A DNA stretch of 64,000 bases from Alphaproteobacteria bacterium (GTDB taxonomy: Bacteria > Pseudomonadota > Alphaproteobacteria > Micavibrionales > Micavibrionaceae), in assembly GCA_020442385.1 (NCBI GenBank), contig JAGRKE010000002.1:1-64000 (forward strand), read 5' to 3'. This document shows, one piece after another, positions 1 to 9,454 of the stretch (position 1 is its first letter; every line of letters starts with the position of its first letter). The position numbers and the translations under genes are program-made. Below the pieces are notes generated by a model. It was given only the letters and a program-made list of their open reading frames with translations, made no database searches and was not told the DNA's origin.

Positions 1-1239
1 AAGCTGGAGGAATTCACCTATCTCGCCAAAGCCTTTAACCGCATGACCGAACAAATTCAGGAGCAGCAAACCGAGTTGATTGAGGCAAACAGGCAGCTTG
101 ATCACCGTCGCCGCTTCACCGAAACGGTTCTGGAGGGTGTGCTTTCGGGCGTGGTCGGGATTAATTCCAGCGGCATGATCAGTTTGGCCAACAGCTCATC
201 GTGCAAGCTTTTGGGGCTTGAGGAGGGCGCGCTTGTAGGCTCTAAAATTACGGCCATTTTGCCTGAGGTCAGTGATCTGCTGGATCAGGCGCATAAACGC
301 CCGGATAAAATTACACAGGGCGAAATTCCCGTTCAGACCGCGGAAGGGCGCAAGCGTATCTATCTGGTGCGTATTGCGGTGGAGATGATTGGCGATGAGG
401 ATAAAGGTGCGGTGATGACTTTCGATGATATTACCGAGCTACAATCAGCACAGCGTAAGGCGGCGTGGTCAGATGTGGCGCGGCGCATTGCCCATGAAAT
501 TAAAAACCCGCTCACGCCGATCCAGCTGTCCGCTGAGCGCCTCAACCGTAAATATCTGAAACAAATTGAGGAAGAGCCTGAAACATTCTCGCAATGCATT
601 GAGACGATTATCAAGCATGTGGGCGATATTGGCCGGATGGTCGATGAATTTTCGTCTTTTGCGCGCATGCCCGACCCGGTGATGCAAAGCGCGGATCTTT
701 ATGATCACGTTAAGGATACGCTGTTCCTGCATCAACAGGCTCATCCGGAGGTGAAGTTTAACCTGATCCGCGAGGAAGGGCAGGGTTTTGCTTGTGAATT
801 CGACCCGCAGCAAATGCGCCAAGCCCTGAATAACTTGCTGCAAAACGCTGTGGATTCAATTGAGATGCGCCTTGAGAAGGGCAAGCGTAAGAAAGAGGCT
901 GGCCAGATTGATATTCTGGTTCAGCATTACGGCGATGATGAAGTAGTCGTTGCCGTGACTGATAACGGTCTTGGCCTTCCCAAAAACGAAAACCCTGTAC
1001 ATCTGAGTGAGCCTTACGTGACGCACAAGGTGAAGGGAACGGGCCTCGGGCTGGCTATTGTCAAAAAGATTATGGAGGACCATAATGGCTCGCTCATGGT
1101 TGGTGCGCCGGAATGGCTACAAAAAAGCGCCCATTGGAAAGATTTAAAGGGTGCGACTGTGGCGCTTATTTTCCCGCTTCACGATGCGGGAGCGCAGCCT
1201 GTACAAGCCGAAGACAAAAAACAAAAGAAAAGCGCGTAA
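1..1239 (+). CDS. ntrY: NtrY-family sensor histidine kinase (5' end outside window)
   Basis: C-terminal part of the membrane sensor kinase of the NtrY/NtrX pair, which phosphorylates NtrX and acts in nitrogen and redox control in alphaproteobacteria. The frame is open from base 1; the first residues (LAKAFNRM) look like the end of a HAMP domain, so the transmembrane part lies upstream of the window and the ATG at 43 is internal. Counted from that ATG: PAS domain about 22-135, H-box with phospho-His 151 (AHEIKNPLTP), N-box NNLLQNAVDSI near 277, G1 box DNGLGLP and G2 box GTGLGLAIV, so the kinase core is complete. The response-regulator gene starts 6 bp downstream, which supports the NtrY assignment over other HAMP-PAS kinases. 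Confidence 0.88.
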   Translation, partial: KLEEFTYLAKAFNRMTEQIQEQQTELIEANRQLDHRRRFTETVLEGVLSGVVGINSSGMISLANSSSCKLLGLEEGALVGSKITAILPEVSDLLDQAHKRPDKITQGEIPVQTAEGRKRIYLVRIAVEMIGDEDKGAVMTFDDITELQSAQRKAAWSDVARRIAHEIKNPLTPIQLSAERLNRKYLKQIEEEPETFSQCIETIIKHVGDIGRMVDEFSSFARMPDPVMQSADLYDHVKDTLFLHQQAHPEVKFNLIREEGQGFACEFDPQQMRQALNNLLQNAVDSIEMRLEKGKRKKEAGQIDILVQHYGDDEVVVAVTDNGLGLPKNENPVHLSEPYVTHKVKGTGLGLAIVKKIMEDHNGSLMVGAPEWLQKSAHWKDLKGATVALIFPLHDAGAQPVQAEDKKQKKSA

Positions 1240-1245
1240 ACGCCG

Positions 1246-2661
1246 ATGACAGCCAATATTCTGATTGTTGATGATGAAGCCGATATCCGCACCCTGATTC
1301 AGGGGATTTTGGAGGATGACGGCTATACGACGCGCATCGCGGAAAATTCAACGCAGGCCTATAAAGCGATTGAGGACAAAAATCCCGGCCTGATCGTTCT
1401 GGATATTTGGTTGCAGGGCAGTAAGGATGACGGCCTGAAAATCCTCAAAAACGTCAAAGATAAACACCCGCATATTCCTGTGATTATGATCAGCGGTCAC
1501 GGCACGATTGAAACCGCCGTATCCTCGATAAAACAGGGAGCGTATGATTTTATTGAAAAGCCGTTCAAGTCTGATCGCTTGTTGCTGATGATTAAGCGGG
1601 CCCTTGAAGCGGCGGCTTTGAAGCGTGAGAATGAATCTTTGCGTCAGCGTAGCGCAAGCACGGTGCTGGAGTTGATAGGGTCTTCCAGCGCGACGCAGGA
1701 GCTGGGGGAGATGATTGAGCGCGTCGCTGTCACCAATAGCCGTGTTTTGCTGACCGGAGAGCCGGGAAGCGGTAAAGATGTAGCCGCGCGGCTTTTGCAC
1801 GCGAAGTCCGAGCGCGCGAGCCAGCCCTTTATGGCGCTAAGCTGCGCGACGCTGCACCCGGAGCGTTTAGAGCTGGAGTTGTTCGGGAGTAAGGACGAGC
1901 AGGGGGCGCTTGAAAAGGCGCATGGTGGCACGTTGCTGCTCGATGAGGTGGCGGATATGCCCCTTGAGACGCAAGGAAAAATCCTGCGCGTTATTCAAGA
2001 GCAGAGATTCCAGAAAACCGGCAGCGCGCAAAGCGTGGAGACCGATGTACGTATTATCGCCTCCAGCAATAAAGACCTCGAAACTTTGATCGAGAATGGT
2101 GATTTTAGGGAAGATTTATATTACCGCCTCAATGTTGTGCCGATAAAGCTGACCCCGCTGCGCGAGCGTAAAGAAGATATTCCGGCGTTGATGGATTATT
2201 TTGTTGAGGTGCTGAATAAAGATTCAGGTCTCATGAAAAAAACGTTCTCTCCCGCGGCGATTAAAGCCATGCAGAGCTATGGTTGGCCGGGCAATGTGCG
2301 TCAATTGCGCAATGTCGTTGAGTGGGCGCTGATTATGGATCGTCATCAGGAAGGCGAGATGATTGAGCTCGAAGGTCTGCCGCCTGAGGTCACTGGCCGG
2401 GACTCAAAAAGCGTAGGCGGGGGCGAGATGACTTCTAACGCAGCGATCCGCGAGGATATATTGGCCATGCCGCTGCGCGAGGCGCGGGAAGTTTTTGAGA
2501 GGGAATATCTTGAATCGCAAGTTGAGCGTTTTGAGGGTAATATCTCCAAGACGGCTGAATTTGTCGGGATGGAGCGCTCGGCGCTTCACAGAAAACTAAA
2601 ATCTTTAAAAGAAGCCGTGCCCGACGAAGCGGCTGAAGACACAAAACTGAAAAGGGCATAG
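1246..2661 (+). CDS. ntrX: NtrX response regulator (receiver-AAA+-Fis)
   Basis: Partner regulator of NtrY. Receiver domain about 1-120 with acidic pocket D9/D10 and phospho-acceptor D53; AAA+ domain about 140-370 with Walker A GEPGSGKD at 171-178 and Walker B LLLDEVAD; C-terminal Fis-type helix-turn-helix (NISKTAEFVGMERSALHRKL). The segment after ELFG runs SKDEQGALEKAHGG and has no GAFTGA loop, the element that contacts sigma54, so it probably does not activate sigma54 promoters in the classical way; alphaproteobacterial NtrX proteins are known to vary here. It sits in tight series with ntrY (6 bp) and trkA (3 bp). Confidence 0.93.
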   Translation: MTANILIVDDEADIRTLIQGILEDDGYTTRIAENSTQAYKAIEDKNPGLIVLDIWLQGSKDDGLKILKNVKDKHPHIPVIMISGHGTIETAVSSIKQGAYDFIEKPFKSDRLLLMIKRALEAAALKRENESLRQRSASTVLELIGSSSATQELGEMIERVAVTNSRVLLTGEPGSGKDVAARLLHAKSERASQPFMALSCATLHPERLELELFGSKDEQGALEKAHGGTLLLDEVADMPLETQGKILRVIQEQRFQKTGSAQSVETDVRIIASSNKDLETLIENGDFREDLYYRLNVVPIKLTPLRERKEDIPALMDYFVEVLNKDSGLMKKTFSPAAIKAMQSYGWPGNVRQLRNVVEWALIMDRHQEGEMIELEGLPPEVTGRDSKSVGGGEMTSNAAIREDILAMPLREAREVFEREYLESQVERFEGNISKTAEFVGMERSALHRKLKSLKEAVPDEAAEDTKLKRA

Positions 2662-2664
2662 AAT

Positions 2665-4041
2665 ATGCGGGTTATTATTTGCGGCGCGGGACAGGTGGGC
2701 TACAACATTGCGGCTTATCTCTCGAAAGAGGAAAATGAGGTTACGGTCGTTGATACCGACCCGCAGCTGATCGCACATATCAATGAAAATCTGGATGTGA
2801 AGGGCGTGCAGGGACATGCTTCTAATCCTGATGTTTTGAACGGTGCGGGGGCGAATGATGCGGACATGATTATCGCCGTGACCCATTCGGATGAGGTGAA
2901 TATGGTCGCTTGCCAAATCGGTCACTCGCTGTTTGGTATTCCAAAGAAAATTGCCCGTATTCGCGCGCAATCCTATTTGAAGCCGGAATGGGCGAATTTA
3001 TTCAGCCGTACGCACATGCCGATTGACGTGATTATTTCACCCGAAGTTGTGATCGCGCGCGAGATTTATCAACGTCTGGCCGTGCCGGGAACAACCTTTG
3101 TTGCTTCTTTGGCGGACGGGTTGGCACACCTAATCGGCGTGATTTGTCAGGAAGATTGTCCGGTGATTAATACGCCGCTGAACCAGCTAGACACACTGTT
3201 CCCTGATCTGTCTTTCCGCATCATTGCGATTATGCGCAAAAACAAGCCGATTATCCCCGATGAGCAGGAGCAGTTGCTGGAAGGGGATGAGGTATTCTTC
3301 ACTGTTGATGCGAAGCATCTAAAGCGCATGATGACGGCCTTCGGGAACGAGGAAAGCGAAGCGCGCCGCATTACCATTGTTGGCGGCGGCAATATCGGTT
3401 TCGGTCTAGCGCAAATGCTGATGAAGAAGGGCCGGGGCGTACAGCTTAAGATGATTGAGCGCGATGAGAAACGCGCCCAGTATCTCAGTGACAACCTCGA
3501 AGGCGCGATCATCATGAATGGTGATGCGCTCAAGAAGGGCTTGTTGCAGGAAGCGGCGATCGAGCAAACCGAAACCTTCGTGGCCGTGACCAATGACGAT
3601 GAGAGCAATATTCTTGGCTCACTTCTGGCCAAGCAATTGGGCGGAAAGCGTGTGGTGACGCTGGTGAATAATGAGTCCTATAATTCGCTCGTCAGCCCGC
3701 TTGGAATTGATACGATTGTTTCACCGCGCGCGACGATTGTGGCCAACATCATGCAGCACGTACGCCGCGGCCGCATTAAGGGTATCTATAACTTGCGCGA
3801 CGGGTTTGCGGAGATTATCGAGGCGGAAGTGTCGGATAATGTTTCCATCGTGAATATGCCGGTGGAAGAAGTGGAAGTGCCGCATGAGATTATCGTTTCG
3901 GCGATTATCCGCGATGAAGAGGTGATTATCCCGACGCCAGATGAGATTATCAAAGTTGATGATCGCGTGATTATTCTGGCCGCCGAAGACCGCGTGAACG
4001 AAGTAGAGCGCATGTTCTCCGTTCAGGTTGATTTGTTCTAA
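2665..4041 (+). CDS. trkA: Trk potassium uptake regulatory protein TrkA
   Basis: Cytoplasmic NAD(H)-binding regulator of the TrkH/TrkG K+ channel. At 458 residues it has the full bacterial TrkA layout: two repeats of a Rossmann RCK-N domain, each with a glycine motif (GAGQVGYNIAAYL at residue 7 and GGGNIGFGLAQML near 237), each followed by a TrkA-C domain. It starts 3 bp after ntrX, the usual neighbour in alphaproteobacteria. No trkH is present in the window, so the membrane partner must be elsewhere. Confidence 0.94.
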   Translation: MRVIICGAGQVGYNIAAYLSKEENEVTVVDTDPQLIAHINENLDVKGVQGHASNPDVLNGAGANDADMIIAVTHSDEVNMVACQIGHSLFGIPKKIARIRAQSYLKPEWANLFSRTHMPIDVIISPEVVIAREIYQRLAVPGTTFVASLADGLAHLIGVICQEDCPVINTPLNQLDTLFPDLSFRIIAIMRKNKPIIPDEQEQLLEGDEVFFTVDAKHLKRMMTAFGNEESEARRITIVGGGNIGFGLAQMLMKKGRGVQLKMIERDEKRAQYLSDNLEGAIIMNGDALKKGLLQEAAIEQTETFVAVTNDDESNILGSLLAKQLGGKRVVTLVNNESYNSLVSPLGIDTIVSPRATIVANIMQHVRRGRIKGIYNLRDGFAEIIEAEVSDNVSIVNMPVEEVEVPHEIIVSAIIRDEEVIIPTPDEIIKVDDRVIILAAEDRVNEVERMFSVQVDLF

Positions 4042-4062
4042 TTCCCTCGCGAAAGGGCCGTC

Positions 4063-4866
4063 ATGAAGCTCGGCATATTTGATTCAGGATTAGGAGGCTT
4101 AATCATCGCTAAAGCGGTGCATGATCACATGCCGGATCTGGATATCGTCTATTTGGGTGACACGCTGCGCCTGCCTTACGGCAACCGTTCGGACGATGCC
4201 ATTTACGAATTTACCCGCCAGTGTGTGGAATTCTTGTTCTCCCAAGATTGCAACTTGGTTGTTATTGCCTGTAACACGGCAAGTGCGCGCGCGCTGCGTC
4301 GCTTGCAGCAAGAGTGGCTGCCCGGCGCGAATTATCCGGGGCGTAATGTACTGGGGGTGATTGTGCCGACGCTGGAGGCCGCGCTGGATCACGGCTATCA
4401 CAATCTGGGGCTGATCGGCACGAACGCCACGGTGAATTCGGGCATTTACCCGGAAGAGCTGAAAAAAGTGTCTGAAAAAATCGATATCACGCAAAAGGCA
4501 ACCCCGCTGCTGGTGCCCTTGATTGAGAATGAGGGCGAGGCCTGGCTGGGTGATGTGCTGGAGCATTATCTTGAGCCGCTGAAGGCGCGCGGGTGTGAGT
4601 GTATTTTGCTGGGCTGTACGCACTATGCGCTGCTGAAGAACCAAATTCGCAAGCATCTGGGGCAGGGAATTGAGGTTTTGTCGCAAGATGAGATTATTCC
4701 GGCCAAACTGGCAGATTATCTGGAGCGCCATAGCGAATATGCGGACGAGATTTCGCGCGGCGGCACAATTGAATTCTATGTCAGCGATATTACGCCGGGC
4801 TATAAGGCCGCGGCGGCTAAGCTGTACGGCCGTGAGATTGATATTCAGAAAGCCGAGGTCGCATGA
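4063..4866 (+). CDS. murI: Glutamate racemase
   Basis: Cofactor-independent interconversion of L- and D-glutamate, supplying D-Glu for peptidoglycan. At 267 residues it is of normal length and carries the family signatures: FDSGLGGL at the N-terminus, the first catalytic Cys in IACNTASA near residue 70, and the second in LGCTHYALL near 186. The start follows trkA after 21 bp. The stop overlaps the next start by 4 bp (ATGA), so the HAD gene is probably translationally coupled. Placement of murI inside the ntrYX-trkA-hfq block is less usual. Confidence 0.95.
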   Translation: MKLGIFDSGLGGLIIAKAVHDHMPDLDIVYLGDTLRLPYGNRSDDAIYEFTRQCVEFLFSQDCNLVVIACNTASARALRRLQQEWLPGANYPGRNVLGVIVPTLEAALDHGYHNLGLIGTNATVNSGIYPEELKKVSEKIDITQKATPLLVPLIENEGEAWLGDVLEHYLEPLKARGCECILLGCTHYALLKNQIRKHLGQGIEVLSQDEIIPAKLADYLERHSEYADEISRGGTIEFYVSDITPGYKAAAAKLYGREIDIQKAEVA

Positions 4867-5519
4867 GTGCTTTAGAAAAGCCGCGGGCGATCTTTTTTGA
4901 TTGGGACGGCACATTGGCCGACAGCTTTTCCTTCCTTGAAGCGGCGCACAACCATGTTTTGGAACAATACGGCCTGCCGGGGTTTGAGAAGGGCGGGTTT
5001 GCGCCGTATTTTGGCCGTCCGCGTGAGGAGATTTATCCGGCGCTCTACCATGACAAAGCCGACGAAGCGCGCGGGCTGTTTGAGGTTTTTGTGAAAGAGA
5101 ACCACAAAGAGATGCTTGAACCCATTCATGGTGCATTTGAGTGTCTTCAAACGGTTCAAAGGTTGCAAATTCCTGCCGGGGTGGTGAGCAATAAATTGCC
5201 CGCTTTTGTCAATGGAGAGGTCGATCATTTCGGCTGGCGTCCGTTTTTTCTAACTGTGGTGGGTGCGCGCGAAGCTGCGGAAGACAAGCCCTCTGCCGCG
5301 CCGCTCTTGCTCGGGTTGGAGCGCGCAGGGTTGAATGTCGCGCTTGAGAGCGTCTGGTATGTCGGGGATACGGTTATCGATCAAAAATGTGCCGAAAATG
5401 CAGGCGCAAGATTTATCTATATAGATCATGAGAATAAACCGCTGGAAAAAGCGCCGGATGTGAGCGTTGAAAATTGTTTTGCGCTCAGAGATTTTCTGTT
5501 GCAATACGCTGGAAATTAA
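4863..5519 (+). CDS. HAD-superfamily hydrolase, phosphoglycolate-phosphatase-like
   Basis: Small soluble phosphatase of the haloacid dehalogenase superfamily, 218 residues. Motif I is [11 protein letters not shown] (nucleophile Asp near residue 13), followed by an alpha-helical cap; motif II is VVSNK near 108; motif III/IV is YVGDTVID near 162. The layout resembles Gph/PhnX-type phosphatases, but the substrate cannot be read from the sequence. Translationally coupled to murI by an ATGA overlap. A 71-bp AT-rich gap separates it from hfq, which probably has its own promoter there. Confidence 0.85.
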   Translation: MSALEKPRAIFFDWDGTLADSFSFLEAAHNHVLEQYGLPGFEKGGFAPYFGRPREEIYPALYHDKADEARGLFEVFVKENHKEMLEPIHGAFECLQTVQRLQIPAGVVSNKLPAFVNGEVDHFGWRPFFLTVVGAREAAEDKPSAAPLLLGLERAGLNVALESVWYVGDTVIDQKCAENAGARFIYIDHENKPLEKAPDVSVENCFALRDFLLQYAGN

Positions 5520-5590
5520 CTACTAATGACAATATATCTAAGTCACGAGAGATAAATAATTTAATAATAATAAAGAGGGAGAGAAGAGCT

Positions 5591-5848
5591 ATGGCCGAGA
5601 AATTCCAAAACGTACAAGACGTGTTCCTCAATAAAATCCGCAAGGAAAAGATGTCTGTGACCGTTTTTTTGGTCAATGGCGTGAAATTGCAAGGGGTTGT
5701 CACATGGTTTGACAACTTTTCAATGCTATTGCGCCGTGAATCGCACGTACAGCTGGTCTATAAGCATGCGATTTCGACAATTATGCCCGGCGGGCCTTTG
5801 TCGCTGCATGATGATGGCGAAGAGGATGCCGGTGGCGACGAGGAATAA
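5591..5848 (+). CDS. hfq: RNA chaperone Hfq
   Basis: Hexameric Sm-like protein that pairs small RNAs with mRNAs. 85 residues: Sm1 region about 8-50 ([20 protein letters not shown]) and Sm2 with the conserved YKHAIST near 55-61, then a short acidic tail (EEDAGGDEE). The ATG at 5591 is chosen because it follows a purine-rich Shine-Dalgarno (GAGGGAGAGAAG) and gives the standard MAEKxQNVQDxFLN N-terminus; the longer in-frame extension would add non-homologous residues. hflX follows, as in most proteobacteria. Confidence 0.97.
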   Translation: MAEKFQNVQDVFLNKIRKEKMSVTVFLVNGVKLQGVVTWFDNFSMLLRRESHVQLVYKHAISTIMPGGPLSLHDDGEEDAGGDEE

Positions 5849-5866
5849 TCGCAGCCAAAGGTCTTA

Positions 5867-7201
5867 ATGCCTACTAAAACACCACATGAAACGCCCGGCG
5901 CATTGGCGCAGGAGACAACATTCATTATCCATCCTGAAATTCCGGGGCAGGAGAGCCTTGAGCGTGATTTGGATTACGTTATCGAGGAAACGCAGGGGCT
6001 GGCGCGCGCCATCAATTTAAAAGTTCTCGGCACGCATGTTGTGAAGGTGAAACGCATTCAGGCGGGTGCTTTTCTGGGCAAAGGGCAGCGCGCGGAGATT
6101 GCAGAACGTATTCAAGAGCTCAAGCCTGCCGTGGTGATCCTCAATCACACACTCAGCCCGGTGCAGCAACGCAATTTGGAAGAAGATTGGAACGTCAAGG
6201 TTATCGACCGTACGGGGCTTATTCTGGAGATTTTCGGCGAGCGCGCCCAAACCAAGGAAGGCCGCCTGCAGGTCGAGCTGGCGATGCTTGAGTATCAGCG
6301 CTCCCGCCTTGTGCGGGCCTGGACCCACCTTGAGCGTCAGCGCGGTGCAACGGGGTTCATTGGCGGGCCTGGTGAAACGCAGATTGAGATTGACCGCCGC
6401 CTGATCGGGGAGCGGATTTCGCATTTAAAGAAAGAGCTGGAAACTGTGCGCCGTACGCGTGATCTGGGGCGAAAAAGCCGTGAGCGCATCCCGCTGCCCG
6501 TTGTGGCGCTTGTCGGCTATACCAACGCCGGGAAATCCACACTGTTCAACACGCTGACCGATTCCAATGTGTTTGCCGAGGATTTGCCCTTTGCCACGCT
6601 GGACCCGACGCTGCGCCGGATGGCGCTGCCGACGGGTCAAAAGGTGATTTTGTCTGACACTGTGGGCTTTATTTCTGACCTACCGACGCATTTGATTGCC
6701 GCATTCCGTGCGACGCTGGAGCAAACGGTGCATGCCGATGTGCTGGTGCATGTGATTGATGTTTCGCGCCCAGACTGGAAAGCGCAGCGCGCCGATGTCA
6801 TAGACATCCTCGAAGAGCTTGGCATTGAATATGAGCGCGAAGATCGTATTGTTGAGGTTTATAACAAGGTCGATATGCTCGATGATGAGGATTATCAGGA
6901 TTTTGAGCGTCAGGTAAAATTTGGTGAGAATCTGGTGATGGTCTCGGCGCTGAAACGTCGGGGGCTAGAGGATTTGCAGGCGTGCATCAGTAATGTGTTT
7001 GACGCAAAACGGACACAGGCTAGCATCACCCTTGATGCGGCGGATGGAAAAGCCTTATCATGGGTGTACGAACACGCCGAAATTCTGGAGCGCCGCGATG
7101 ATGAGATGCGTATCACTCTGGATGTCATGATCGAGCCGTATAATCTGGATAAATTCACCGCCCGTTTCGGGCCAAGCCTGAAAGATTTAAAAACCGCATG
7201 A
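5867..7201 (+). CDS. hflX: Ribosome-associated GTPase HflX
   Basis: GTPase that splits or rescues stalled ribosomes. 444 residues: HflX N-terminal domain with GKGQ near 71 and the hallmark GGPGETQIEIDRR near 166-178, a coiled linker, then the G domain with P-loop GYTNAGKST at 217-225, G3 DTVGF near 264 and G4 NKVD near 336. It follows hfq by 18 bp, the classic hfq-hflX pair, and overlaps the next gene by 4 bp (ATGA). Confidence 0.96.
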   Translation: MPTKTPHETPGALAQETTFIIHPEIPGQESLERDLDYVIEETQGLARAINLKVLGTHVVKVKRIQAGAFLGKGQRAEIAERIQELKPAVVILNHTLSPVQQRNLEEDWNVKVIDRTGLILEIFGERAQTKEGRLQVELAMLEYQRSRLVRAWTHLERQRGATGFIGGPGETQIEIDRRLIGERISHLKKELETVRRTRDLGRKSRERIPLPVVALVGYTNAGKSTLFNTLTDSNVFAEDLPFATLDPTLRRMALPTGQKVILSDTVGFISDLPTHLIAAFRATLEQTVHADVLVHVIDVSRPDWKAQRADVIDILEELGIEYEREDRIVEVYNKVDMLDDEDYQDFERQVKFGENLVMVSALKRRGLEDLQACISNVFDAKRTQASITLDAADGKALSWVYEHAEILERRDDEMRITLDVMIEPYNLDKFTARFGPSLKDLKTA

Positions 7202-8028
7202 GTGTTATTGACCCGCAACATGTTGCCCAAATCTTAGAGGAATGCGCAAACAAATACGTTTTGCCGCGCTATAAGCAGCTTCAGGAGCATGAAATTGCCG
7301 CCAAATCCGGCCCACGCGATCTGGTCACGCAAGCGGATATCGATGTGGAGGCGCATCTGGAGCGTGTTCTCCCCGATTTACTGCCCGGATCAATCGTGAT
7401 CGGGGAGGAGGGGATATCGCGCGGTGATATGGATATTGGCATTTTGCAGGACCCTTCGCAGACGGTTTGGATTGTTGATCCCGTTGATGGCACACATAAT
7501 TTTGTCAGCGGACGGCGCGAATTCGGCATCATGCTGGCATGCGTGATTGAGGGTGAAACGCGCCATAGCTGGATTTACGACATATTGGGAGACGCGCATT
7601 ATATCGCCGAGAAGGGCGAGGGGGCGTATCGCAACGGTGAAAAGCTTGAAATTACAGAGCATCGCGCGCCGGCGGAGATGACCGCACATATCAATTACCG
7701 TTATTTTCCGCGCGATATTCAAGAGCAGATCCGCGGCGCTATGAGTGCCTTTGGCGAGAGCTATTCCCTGAGCTGCGCGGCGCATGAATATTCACGCATT
7801 GCCACGGGCCAGTCGGATTTGGCGCTGTATTCGCGCCTTAAGCCATGGGATCACTTGCCCGGCGCGCTGTTGGTGCAGGAGGCGGGCGGCTATGTCGCCA
7901 AATGGGATGAGCGGGCGTACACGCCGCGCGACGATTATGCGGGTTTAATTGTAGCCTCTTGCGAAGAAAGCTGGAGAAAAGCGTTTAATATTATTTTCCA
8001 AGGTATTGATATTAAAAAATATTTATAG
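7198..8028 (+). CDS. Inositol-monophosphatase-family phosphatase
   Basis: Mg2+-dependent sugar or nucleotide phosphatase of the IMPase/FBPase superfamily, 276 residues. Metal-binding motifs are in order: DLVTQADIDVE near 42, GEEG near 67, IVDPVDGTHNF near 90-100, and C-terminal WDHLPGALLVQEAGG near 217. Possible roles are histidinol-phosphate, inositol-phosphate or 3'-phosphoadenosine phosphatase; these cannot be separated here. It is coupled to hflX by ATGA. Its stop overlaps the convergent mazG stop by 6 bp. A second family member, closer to SuhB, lies at 45000-45794. Confidence 0.87.
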   Translation: MSVIDPQHVAQILEECANKYVLPRYKQLQEHEIAAKSGPRDLVTQADIDVEAHLERVLPDLLPGSIVIGEEGISRGDMDIGILQDPSQTVWIVDPVDGTHNFVSGRREFGIMLACVIEGETRHSWIYDILGDAHYIAEKGEGAYRNGEKLEITEHRAPAEMTAHINYRYFPRDIQEQIRGAMSAFGESYSLSCAAHEYSRIATGQSDLALYSRLKPWDHLPGALLVQEAGGYVAKWDERAYTPRDDYAGLIVASCEESWRKAFNIIFQGIDIKKYL

Positions 8029-8820
8029 CTTTGATTTTTGTTTGTTCCATAAAAGGGTCATTTGATCCAAAGATGCGTCGCTTAATTGCTCAAGACCCAG
8101 CTCACCAATATCGTCTTCCATACCCTTAAAGCGGCGCTCAAATTTGTGATTGGTTTGGCGTAAAGCCTCTTCAGGATTGATGTCCAGCATACGCCCCAGA
8201 TTGGCGAGCACAAATAAAACATCACCCAGCTCCTCGGTTTTTTCTGCCGCTGAGCCGCTCTCAAGCGCCTCACGCAGTTCACTCAGTTCTTCCTCTAATT
8301 TCGCGAGAACATCGGATATTTGCGCCCATTCAAAGCCGGTCTTGGCCGCTTTTTTGGTGAGTTTTGAGGCGCGGAGCAGGGCGGGAAGGGCGCGCGGAAC
8401 GCCGTCTATCGCGCTTTTCGGCGCCTCATCACCCTTCTCTTTTTCAAGCGCTTTACGCTCATCCCACAAGACATTCACATCTTGCGCGGTTTTCGCGTCT
8501 GTATCACCAAACACATGTGGGTGGCGGTGAATCATTTTATCGGTGATGTGTTGCACGACATCGTTAAAATCAAACGCGCCTTGCTCTTTGGCCATTTGCG
8601 CATGATAAACGGATTGGAAGAGGAGGTCGCCCAGCTCTTCCTTTAAATCCTCCATTGAGCCCTGATCGATCGCCTCGGCAACCTCATAGGCTTCTTCGAT
8701 CGTGTATGGCGCGATGGATTTGAAGTCCTGCTCCAAATCCCACGGGCAACCACCATCAGGATCACGTAGGCGCGCCATAACCTCAACCAGTTCATCAATC
8801 GGGTGATCTGTTTTCTTCAT
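8023..8820 (-). CDS. mazG: Nucleoside triphosphate pyrophosphohydrolase MazG
   Basis: House-cleaning enzyme that hydrolyses NTPs to NMP and pyrophosphate. About 265 residues with two MazG repeats: the first contains CPWDLEQ and the metal-binding EEAYEVAEAI, then LKEELGDLLFQ; the second has LEEELSELREAL and EELGDVLFVLANL. The ATG at 8820 is preferred over one 33 bp upstream because it is preceded by GGAAAG at good spacing and gives the normal N-terminus. It stands convergent to the ntrYX-hflX run, where mazG usually ends that cluster on the same strand. Confidence 0.94.
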   Translation of the reverse strand: MKKTDHPIDELVEVMARLRDPDGGCPWDLEQDFKSIAPYTIEEAYEVAEAIDQGSMEDLKEELGDLLFQSVYHAQMAKEQGAFDFNDVVQHITDKMIHRHPHVFGDTDAKTAQDVNVLWDERKALEKEKGDEAPKSAIDGVPRALPALLRASKLTKKAAKTGFEWAQISDVLAKLEEELSELREALESGSAAEKTEELGDVLFVLANLGRMLDINPEEALRQTNHKFERRFKGMEDDIGELGLEQLSDASLDQMTLLWNKQKSKL

Positions 8821-8953
8821 GTGTCTTTCCGTGGTACAATTTTTAAGGATCAAAGTATAGTGAGGGGCGTTGTTTTGAGCCGGGTTATGGACATGATAAA
8901 TAGATACAAAAAGAGTGATAATATATATTATGGAATATAATATATTCTATGTA

Positions 8954-9454
8954 ATGAGGGAGCTTTTAGGCCGCACTCTTAATATCTTGGGCGCTCTGTT
9001 GCTTCTGAGTACGCCCGTAGCGAGTATTTATGCGGCAGATTGCGCGTGGCAGCCTTCTGGTGATATGGCGTGCGGGCATTTTCGCCCCGATCACAAGGCC
9101 GATAAAGATTTAAAACCTGTAACGCGCGATCCGTCATCTTCGCTGTCTCGCTATAAATCTGACAAACCTATGATTATGCCGATCGAGGTTCAAAAGCAGC
9201 TTTCTAATGGATCGGCCCAATATTATCCCGGCACATTGATCCAGACCCAAAGCCTGATACAAGTTTTTGCCCAAGTAGAAGCGTTTGATAGTTGTCGTCG
9301 TGATATGGCGGTTAAGGCGCTCGAAACCCAGATCGAGGCGATTTATAACGCGCATCCTGGTGATCTTCAGGCGCAAATAATAGCGCTTGATGCGCTGTCT
9401 GTAGCGGACAAAAACGGTAAAAATAGCTTTTTGGGCGCTAAAATTACGTGCTAG
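8954..9454 (+). CDS. Hypothetical secreted protein
   Basis: I do not recognise this protein. From the ATG at 8954 it has 166 residues beginning with a short basic region, a hydrophobic core (LNILGALLLLSTPVASI) and a plausible signal-peptidase I site before ADCAWQPSG, so it is probably periplasmic. The mature part is polar with four Cys (two near the N-terminus, one in SCRRD, one at the very C-terminus), compatible with disulfides. In-frame ATGs at 8915 and 8930 would only add an AT-rich, improbable leader. The stop overlaps the convergent MBL gene by 11 bp. Confidence 0.55.
   Translation: MRELLGRTLNILGALLLLSTPVASIYAADCAWQPSGDMACGHFRPDHKADKDLKPVTRDPSSSLSRYKSDKPMIMPIEVQKQLSNGSAQYYPGTLIQTQSLIQVFAQVEAFDSCRRDMAVKALETQIEAIYNAHPGDLQAQIIALDALSVADKNGKNSFLGAKITC

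Noticed and set aside
4099..5136. A 345-codon open frame on the minus strand over murI and the HAD gene
   Set aside because: The plus-strand frames carry all catalytic motifs of MurI and HAD phosphatases; the antisense translation has no recognisable domain and is a codon-bias shadow.
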